Shown here: positions 56,180-64,000 of the stretch, piece by piece
Layout of the letters: each line of letters begins with the position of its first letter
How positions within the stretch are numbered: position 1 is the first letter of the stretch
Made by a program: the position numbers and the translations under genes
Notes under the pieces: model-generated
Database searches by the model: none
What the model saw: only the letters and a program-made list of their open reading frames with translations
Told to the model about the DNA's origin: nothing
Origin: Parasponia andersonii
Lineage: Eukaryota; Streptophyta; Magnoliopsida; Rosales; Cannabaceae
Assembly (NCBI GenBank): GCA_002914805.1
Contig: JXTB01000136.1
Coordinates: 107,305-171,304, forward strand
Reading direction: 5' to 3'
DNA length: 64,000 nucleotides

Positions 56180-56999
56180 GTTTTTCTCATTCTGTTTCTC
56201 ACCTTAGTCTCATTTGAATTTTATATTATGCTTGATTATTGTACATATTTGTATATATAAAATTCTTGTTGAGATTAGTATTAGATTCTCTTATGTTGAA
56301 TTTATTATTATATACTTAAGGTATGATGTAACTTAAACTTTGATTCTATGTCTTCATTTCCAATATGTTCTTTGATGTTGTTCTTAAATTTATTTATACT
56401 ATTCCATATTTAATGCTTCTCAACTAATTAGTTACTAGTTGGATGATTTGTTTTCTAAAATTCAACACTTAAGAAAGGGAATTTTAGAAACAACCATATG
56501 ATAGTATAACCTAAAACTTGTAGAGTTTAAGAGAACTTATAATTCCTTTGAAGTCATAGTCAAATAATCAATGAACATAATGAATTCTGAAATTCTAGGT
56601 TCAAATAAAGATATTGGAACTAAAATTTAGAAATGATTTCACTCGACACTCGAGAGAATGAATAGAATTATTTTCGAGTTCTTGACTTATGAACTAAGAA
56701 CAATTGATTAGAATGCAACTAGTGATCAAAAAATATAGTTGATAGTTAGGTGAATTCAATCTCCTAATACATTTATGTATAAAAGTCTCATTATTTTATC
56801 TTTGTATTTATATTGATCTTTGTATTTATTTAACTTATAAATTCATTTAGTTTGATTGTCTAGATTAAATTAGGTTATGATAATTCTGATACTTAATGAT
56901 AATTTAATACTCAATTCTTCGTAGCATCGACAATTTTATACTTATCATTTTATTACTTATCACTTGAGATTATTTTATGTATATGCATTTAGCATAACA
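56180..56999 (+). repeat. 3' LTR, right half, of the outer Athila/Tat-like element
   Basis: Starts 'gtttttctcattctgtttct' and aligns with 46090-46927 of the 5' LTR to the shared end 'gcatttagcataaca'. Confidence 0.8.
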
Positions 57000-58400
57000 A
57001 GGTACTTGGATACTTGTAATCATTTAATTTTGATGAAAAAAATTTAATACATAAAATAGAAAATAAAATATTCTAAAATATTTTAAGATGAAAAAAGATT
57101 GAATATTTAAACAAGATAAAGAAAGCCAAGAAGAATATTTATGTATATGCGTAAATAAAGGCAGACGACGAAAAAAAAAAAAAAAAGAGAAATAGAAAAA
57201 TGGCAACTAAATAAACTTATAAACAGAGAACATAAAGAACTTAAAATTGCTTTAGAATGAAAAAATTAATTCGAAACAAAAGAAAAAGGATAAAAAATGG
57301 TTAAAAGAAAAAATAATAAAAAATACTAAAAATTTTTAAAAATATAAATTTTAGAAAAATAAATAAATGTGCGCTGCATGTCAGGCGCGTGCTGACTTGA
57401 CCCTCTTCAGTCTTCAATATGTTTCAATATATTAAAAAATAACCGAGGCATTTCTGCGTGTACAATAATCGTAAAAGACAAAAAGAATTTTGTAAGGTTC
57501 GTATTATTTAAAAGTTTCGGCCGTACCAGCGTAAAAAACAAATCAATTGTCAAAAAGTAGTAACCCATCTATTTTCCTCAAAAAAAAAAATAGTTTTTAC
57601 GACGTTTGCTTACAAAATAAAACAAAAATTATAAAAATAGGTAGGTCATTTTTTTTTCCAATTCACATACCACAAATTTTAGTAAAATATTATTTTTAAA
57701 TAATTTTTTAAAAAATAATATTTTTTAAAATAATAACTAATAACACATATCCAGTTTTTGAAAATTAATAACTAATAACTAAAGATATTTAAAATAAAAT
57801 TTATAAAAATTGATAATTGATAACTTGTAATTAGTTTTAAACAATAGTAATTAGTAACTATTTTAAAAAACTGTATTTTTCTAAAACTATTTTGAAAAAT
57901 TGCATTTTTCTAAAATAAAGTGGTAAGGGAATTTGAAAAAATGTATGTTCCAACTTATTTTCCAAAATTTGTCCAAAAATATCATGAATGGCCTAATTTT
58001 CTCCAAGAAAGCCCTTGAAATTTGGCCTTTGTATAATTTCAATTTTATGTTTTGGTTTCTGAAAAAAACACCTTCATATTTTTCATTTCAAAAATTTTCT
58101 CTCTTTCCATATATTACACAATTTATGTGAGTCCCAAAAATACTTTGTAAATGTTTTAACTCTTTGAAAACAAAAATAATATAATCTAAATTTATATCCA
58201 TAATTTTTTGGGGAGTAAATTTGTCAAAATATGGACAAAAGATACAATTTTTTTTTTAATTTCAAAATATGAAGATTTTTTTTTTTTTGGTAGAAACCAA
58301 AACATAAAGCTTAAATTGCAATTTAGGCTAAACTTTGAAGTAATTTTTTACAGTTCAACCATTCAAATAAATAGTAATTATCAAAATTCTAGTTGAATTA
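57000..58400. other. AT-rich DNA without recognised gene
   Basis: Many poly-A/T runs. 57370-57560 contains 'cgcgtgctgacttgaccc' and 'acgattattgtacacgcag'-like inverse phrases that weakly mirror 43790-43900; the relation is uncertain. No coding call. Confidence 0.45.
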
Positions 58401-58760
58401 TCCTTCTTCTGGAAGAATTCATGTTAGATGAACATGTTTTTGGAAGATCTGCCCTGCTATATCTAGGCCATCCTACTCGAGGTGACATCGTTAGTTTCTT
58501 CCTTGCCCAACTACTCTTTGTGAGATCACAACTGGAAGACTCCTCGTGAGATGCCTTGTCGCTAGATTGGTCCTCGTGAGTTTAGATTATCATTCTGCAT
58601 GACAAGGAAATTCTCCATATACTTGAGATATCGGATGCACTCATAGTCCTTGATTGCATACATAACCTCGGGTTCATAAATAGGTGTAATTGCACTCTTT
58701 TGAAGTAGATAATTTTTTCTGCACAACTAAGAGAGAGCTTGGTATTAGAAAAATGGGTTT
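58401..58760 (-). other. Short protein-like minus-strand stretch, unrecognised
   Basis: Less AT-rich than its surroundings. One minus-strand frame reads YLLQKSAITPIYEPEVMYAI then KDYECIRYLKYMENFLVMQ before a stop. It could be an exapted or transposon ORF fragment, but I do not recognise the family. Confidence 0.3.
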
Positions 58761-58999
58761 AAGTTATTGGGCTTGACTTTGGCTTGGAAGTCTAAGTGTA
58801 TTGTGAAGTCTAAAATTGTTATAATTCTCATTTTTATAAACTATTTTCAAATTAGAAATTGAGTGGGATCTATATTTTATTGATGAAAGATTACGTGAAT
58901 TCTAGTTATCTTTCACGAGAACATTGATTTCATATATTCAAATGCTCAAAATGATGCAAGAATAAATGATAAATTATTGCTAAAAAATGTACCATTGAA

Positions 59000-59950
59000 A
59001 TTTAAAAATGATAGAAAAAAGCTTAAGCCTCATATTGGTAGGAGAATCTTGGTTATGATAGCATATGTAGTTGTGTTTTAAGATGGTGGTAAGTTTGACC
59101 ATCATAAATATTCTCTTAAGCACGCACAGAAAGGGTGTGAATCATAGGCTTTAGCCTAGTTCGTATTAGCTCGTGTATACTCACACTTGTAAACATAAAT
59201 ATCGGACTAAGACTTGGATCTATGTAAGCCCAATATTTTCCTAAGGCCCAAGCTACTTTTATGGTTAGTTACATGCACAATTACTTTGCATTTAATCTTG
59301 AAACTGCCAAGTCTTTTGGTTGGCTAGCCATTTTTTGGCTTCATAATAGCTATTTTGGCTTTACGAGCATTATTCCTATCTAAAGCATAAGTGCATAACC
59401 TTCCATTCTAGTGACTATAAAAGGAGAGTTCCTCCATCTTATTCCACGTACCAAAAATTTGAGTCTTTCTCTCATTCTCTTTGCTGTCCTTTCTCTAGTT
59501 CTTATTGTGTTCTTAGTTTCTAATTTTAGCTCTTTAAGTGTTAGGATGTTCATAGCTAAAATTCTATGTGTGATAGAGTTTTGAACATTTTAGTTCGCTT
59601 GAGCAGAAGTCGAGTGCTAGTCTTGCAATTCTTCGTCGTTGTATTCTAGGTCACTGATGTTGTTATAATCCTCAAATATTCTGGTGAAAGAGACAAATTA
59701 ATTTTAAGGAAAATACATGATACACAACCTCAACTGTTAATATATTACTATTGTTTCGTTAGATTTCTTGATCGTGAACGAATATAGTTTTATACCATGT
59801 TTTGTGGAAGCAAAAAGTTTTTAGTAACTTTAATTTTATTTTAAAGTTTATTATAAACAAATGTTATTTATATCCTTATATATTGCATGGTGGCATCTTC
59901 TTTATATTAGATCAAATATCAACACCCAAATTAATTGGGGAAGTCAACTA
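59000..59950 (+). repeat. LTR-like region with a TATA box
   Basis: A TATA box (tataaaagg, 59416-59424) is followed by 'cttattccacg', a CT-rich leader and long non-coding sequence, the layout of a plant LTR promoter. Neither termini, PBS nor coding could be assigned, so this may be a degraded solo LTR or an unrelated promoter. Confidence 0.3.
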
Positions 59951-61690
59951 GACGGAAACTAATCAGGGATATTTCTAGGCTGGAATTTTTTTTTTAAATT
60001 GGATTGAAGACTAATCAAATTTATTTAATTGTCAATTATCTACGTATTATGAGAGATAGGTCTGTTTTCAATTTTAGGCTGTTAGTTTGTTGGCATCTTA
60101 TGCACCTTAGTTTATATTTGAACTTTGCTTGTAATTAGTTTTGTAAGTTTCATAACATTCATGTGATAGAGTTGAATGATGGATTGAAATATGTCAAATT
60201 ATAAGGATATGTTTGTTAAGGATGGCGGAAACATACCTAAGTCTATAGCGAAGAAAACTTAAACACACGATCACAAAATTGTTAGAACTTGAGAACTAGA
60301 GAGTAAGTGATGTTTCACTGTCAAATCCCTTAGTGCTCACTGGGTTCTATCTCTAAGATGGGAAAAAAGAGAAGAGCAATACTTAAAAATAATGCTTTGA
60401 CTTGGAGACCATAACTTCACAGTTTTCATAATATACTAGGTTATCCAATTGAAATCCCATCGATCACAGTTGGGCTAGTATTGTGTTTCTGCATATTATA
60501 AAGGGAAAATTAGATATTATACGATATTTTCAAAAAAAATTTAAAAAAGTAATATTTTTCGAATAAAAACTGTATGAAAATTTGAAAAAAAACCTGCCTT
60601 CCATATTTTATAATTGTTATAGTTTTTGTAAGTAAAATGTTGAAAACTCTTTTATAAAACCCATACCATAAAACCCATACCCATATAGATATTTTTAAGA
60701 CCACGTAATCACTAATTGATCCACGTAATTAATAAAGCCCATATAATTGTATTGCATACGTAAGCCCCCATTAAGAAATATTAAAAACCAATATCATGTG
60801 GACACATCCCATGTGTTTGCACTATCTAGAGTTTCACTTTCTCTGACTCTTTTCTTTACAACTCTTGTTTCAATTTCTCTAAATGACTTGTTGACTTATC
60901 ATTTCACATGAACAATCAAAAATCACTCAATAAGTTCTCTTCTGATTGCATTGCATTCGTGTGTCTGTTTTCCCCCTCTTGTCCATTTTGGTGTTTTTAT
61001 ATAGTCTTTCTTCATATTATTAAAATTTTGGCACGAAATTTTCTTATAAATTGTATGTTTATATACATATATATTATTCTTTTCTATTTTGCATCACACT
61101 GAAAAATTAGAAAAAGTTTTTTCTCTCTAACTTTTCATCAAACAGTTGGAGAGAATTTTCATTTGATACTGATTTGATTTCATTAGTCTTTATATTTTTC
61201 ATTTCTTTATATTCTTAAAGCTTTTTCAGAAATGACTAATACTTAAAAGGAATCTAAAGTCATAAAATTGTTGATGAGATTTCTACTAAAGTTGAAGGAA
61301 ATTCAATCTCATTGCATGGGTGCTTCAATTTTGAGCTAGAAGGTTTTTTTACTTGAAGTGGTGGCATAAGGGCAAGATTGGAATTTTGAATCTTTTATTA
61401 AAAAAATAATAAATGATTTTGAATATTTGATTATGAGCTTTAACAAATGATCAAAATTGATAATGTCTCTTTACAGCGTCTTCTAGTTTATTTTATAATT
61501 TATGTGCTACAATTTGTTAAAGGTGCTTTTCGTCACTTTATTTATTACTTGGGAAATATAGTAGCTCATGAACTAGATAAGATGATTCTCAATCTGTGCC
61601 AGATACATTTCATAGAAGACCATCTCCATTGTATTTCTTACATTATCATAAAAGGATACTTGATTTGAATAATTAGTCGAATCTTTTTCT
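59951..61690. other. AT-rich intergenic DNA, nothing assigned
   Basis: No domain, repeat terminus or RNA gene was recognised. Short open frames are Phe/Ile/Tyr-rich, as expected from AT-rich DNA. Confidence 0.5.
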
Positions 61691-61692
61691 AA

Positions 61693-61733
61693 TAATAATA
61701 ATAATAATGATGATGATAATAACGATAATAAAC
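61693..61733. repeat. (AAT/GAT)n microsatellite
   Basis: 'taataataataataa' passes into 'gatgatgat' and then 'aataacgataataa', a compound trinucleotide repeat. Confidence 0.85.
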
Positions 61734-61965
61734 TGCCAGAAAGTTTGTGTAAACAATAATTGGTTGTTGAGTTTTTTTCCGATAAAAAAACAAAAAAAAA
61801 ATTGCCACGAGTTTGTGTTAACAATAGTTGGACTAGAAAACACAAATTTTGACCATATTAAAATGATAACACGTGCTTATCATACTTCTCATGTGTGCAT
61901 TCTGTTAAATATTTAATACATGTAACATTGGTGATGTTTGTTGCAATGTATAAAGACTCCTTGTT

Positions 61966-62765
61966 CAATGGTGGACCTACATTGAGGTATGCCCCCCGGA
62001 TTTTTGATATAAAATCCTTTTGTATCTATATTGTACATATATATAGACATATATATTAGGGAATAAATAACATTAATTATTAAAATATTTCTTTCTTTGT
62101 AAATTCCTTTTATTTCTATATTTATCAATATTCAAAAATTAAAATTTTAGTTCTTTATATAATCTTTAATAACTGCCATGTATGTAGTAATTTTTGAAAA
62201 AATAATCTTTGTATATTATAAATTAATTTATAATATTTTCTAAAAGATTTTTTATTTCTATATTTGACCTCATTAAAAATTTAAATTAGTTATTTCTCTT
62301 ATATTGATAAATACCATATACCTATTTTATATTTTTCTTTATTAATTTTTCTTTATCATTTTTTACCTCTCTAGATTTTTCACTTTCCTAACACACATCC
62401 AAAAATTGTTTTTTTTTTAATTTATTATTTCCAACAAGCAATTGTGATATCATATTATATTAAGTTATATTTAAAATTGCAAAAAAAAAAAGTTTTGTGT
62501 TGAATACGTACTTGTAAATTTCGGGTGTATATATATTGGTTGAACTATCTCAAGTATTACATTTGTATTTTCTTAAATTTTATAATTTATATATTTGATT
62601 ACAAACTTATGAACTTTAAATATATGTATCTTATATTGAGGATATATTTGTAAATTTCATATCATTTTTTGTCAAAATTTCATATTATAATAAATGGTTT
62701 TCTGTATTGCAAAATTTGATTTTTATTTATGCCCACAATGAAATTGATTTCTGGGTTCGTCGTTG
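61966..62765. mobile_element. Non-autonomous hAT-like element (800 bp)
   Basis: The left end is CAATGGTGGACC; the right end read inward is CAACGACGAACC, matching at 8 of 12 positions with only transitions between them. A perfect 7-bp direct repeat, ccttgtt, flanks it (61959-61965 and 62766-62772). The subterminal 'catgcccc'-like and 'tgtgggca' resemble those of the elements at 6274 and 42234. No transposase. Confidence 0.7.
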
Positions 62766-62986
62766 CCTTGTTGTATTCATTGAACTCAACATTGCAATGA
62801 CAAAGAAAGTAAAAAGGAGAGAAATGGAGTAAGAAACTTATCTGAATTTGAGTAAGAAAGTTATCAGAATTTTGTTTTAAAAAATTATAGTAAATAGAAT
62901 CGAATATGAATAAGTGCCCTTTGTCGACCTGAGTTTCCAAAACTTGTAATTGGATTCTCGTTGAAATTGATAAATTGAAGCGCCTA

Positions 62987-64000
62987 TGTAAAATCCTAGT
63001 TTTTTTAAGGATAATATGGTCATTTGACCAGATTTTTTTCTAAAAAAAAAACTAATTATACATATATATATATAAATATACATTACACACTCTCTCTCTC
63101 TCTCCCCTTCGTCCCCTCCCCCTCCCAATTCACTCCCTCATTCTCGCTCTCTCTCTCATTCTCTCGGCCAAAGGAGTGTCGTCGCCACCTCGCCCACCGT
63201 CCGGCCAGGCCAGCTACCGGCGAAGCTCCCCCACGCCGCCTACCGCCCACGCCATCGATCCCCGGTCACCGCCGAGCTCGACATCGCCAGAAAATGGTGT
63301 TTTTGGCCGCGGGGAGTTTCGATTTCTGGCAACAATTCCGACCATTTTAGGTCGTGTTCTTAGGCTCGTTGGGTTCGTATCGTCGAAGGAAACCTCAAGG
63401 TATATATTTCACAATCTCATTTTGCCCAGTTTGAAAGTTGCCATTTTTGGGTATTTTGAGTTTCGACTTTTAGTTTTCGATCCAACCGTTCGATTTCCTT
63501 TTGTTGTTATTTTTGAAATGTACTCGGAAAATAGAGAAGTTTGATATATATATTGACTATATTTGGTGACCGACACAAAAATCAATATCTAACGGCTAAG
63601 ATTTTGTCTAGTTTTGTGTGTCACCAGTCCGGTGTCGGTCCAGTCCCGAATTGGTCGAGTTATATATCTAACTTAGCTATTTTGGATATTAGGAATTCAA
63701 TGGAAAGATCTGTTCATTGATTCGAAGCTCCACTGAAAAGTTAGTTTTTCCCAAGTGAGCGATCGAGAGTGTGGAATTGGTTCTCGACCCTCCGAGTGAT
63801 CATCCAACGGCACCTTGAGCATCCAATAATGTGGTATCACTATTTCAGTGAGGTAAAGATTCAGTTACCTCTATTTTACGTCGTTTGTGAATAAAACTTA
63901 TTTTCTGCAACATATGAGAACAAACGTGATTTTATAACTTTTAAATATCTGTGATGATATGATTTATTTATTGGATTGCTCTGAGACTTTTCTGAGTGCA
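62987..64000 (+). repeat. 5' half of Ty3-type LTR, running off the window
   Basis: Starts tgtaaaatcctag and has 'ggtcatttgaccag', a TA-rich stretch, a CT-rich leader (63086-63165), a GC-rich block (63165-63330) and then the common body of the family. It is the best-preserved 5' end of this LTR in the window. Open frames in the GC-rich block (63024-63544) have counterparts at 10289-10646 but with different frames, so they are not conserved proteins. Confidence 0.75.

Larger units (their letters stand above)
45364..56999 (+). mobile_element. Athila/Tat-like non-autonomous LTR element, 3' LTR split
   Basis: The 5' LTR is 45364-46927. The PBS-like site is 46934-46951 (tggcatcgttgttgtgga, close to the tRNA-Asp-type site of Athila/Tat elements). 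The internal region is 46952-49626, and the 3' LTR starts at 49627 (tgatgagtgattaattcac) after 'ttgaggacaagcaaa' and a purine-rich tract. The 3' LTR is interrupted at 50245 by another element and resumes at 56180, ending 'tagcataaca' at 56999. No RT or integrase trace is present, so it depends on another element. Confidence 0.75.

Noticed and set aside
1..64000. CRISPR array, rRNA or tRNA genes
   Set aside because: No regularly spaced short direct repeats with unique spacers, and no recognisable rRNA or tRNA sequence. The tRNA-like matches are retrotransposon primer binding sites.

Overview
This window looks like nuclear DNA of a flowering plant, most likely a eudicot. It is very AT-rich, carries plant-type matrix metalloproteinase (MMP) genes, and is otherwise dominated by plant LTR retrotransposons (Ty1-copia and Ty3-type), hAT-like elements and MITEs. 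I saw no bacterial-type genes, rRNA, tRNA or CRISPR array. The sequence does not identify the species.

The only genes that look like host genes form a small dispersed MMP (matrixin) cluster. It holds one intact secreted-type MMP (minus strand, 40756-41700), one full-length paralogue whose first catalytic zinc ligand is Tyr instead of His (minus strand, 20982-21908), and one broken copy (plus strand, 9328-10126) with a frameshift, an in-frame stop and a 3' end replaced by LTR sequence. The two full-length copies lie in a duplicated block (about 20.75-23.25 kb and 40.5-43.66 kb) that includes 3' and 5' flanks. The second block later gained a hAT-like element and a MITE in its upstream half.

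Layout: 1-5411, two plus-oriented Ty3-type LTR tracts around an inverted gag fragment. 5412-9309, AT-rich DNA with a hAT-like element and three adjacent MITEs. 9328-10126, MMP pseudogene. 10127-13587, an LTR nested inside another LTR of the same family. 14476-19796, a structurally complete but coding-dead copia element. 20982-21908, MMP with Tyr at the zinc site. 23.4-24.4 kb, a cluster of inverted GTGGTA-type motifs. 24.8-28.5 kb, a plus-strand copia remnant cut by 28.5-39.4 kb, an old minus-strand copia element that holds a solo LTR, a complex inverted-repeat insertion and a GC-rich minisatellite leader. 40756-41700, intact MMP. 45364-56999, a non-autonomous Athila/Tat-like element whose 3' LTR is split by a second, opposite-oriented Athila/Tat-like element (50245-56179). 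57-62.9 kb, AT-rich unassigned DNA with an LTR-like promoter region and a third hAT-like element. 62987-64000, the start of another copy of the LTR family seen at the left end.

The window is a nested transposon landscape around a decaying and diverging MMP gene family. The most biologically interesting item is the apparent pseudo-protease MMP. The transposon records (nested LTRs, matched target-site duplications, inverted gag, hairpin-bearing MITEs) explain most of the rest. All boundaries and similarities were judged by eye.
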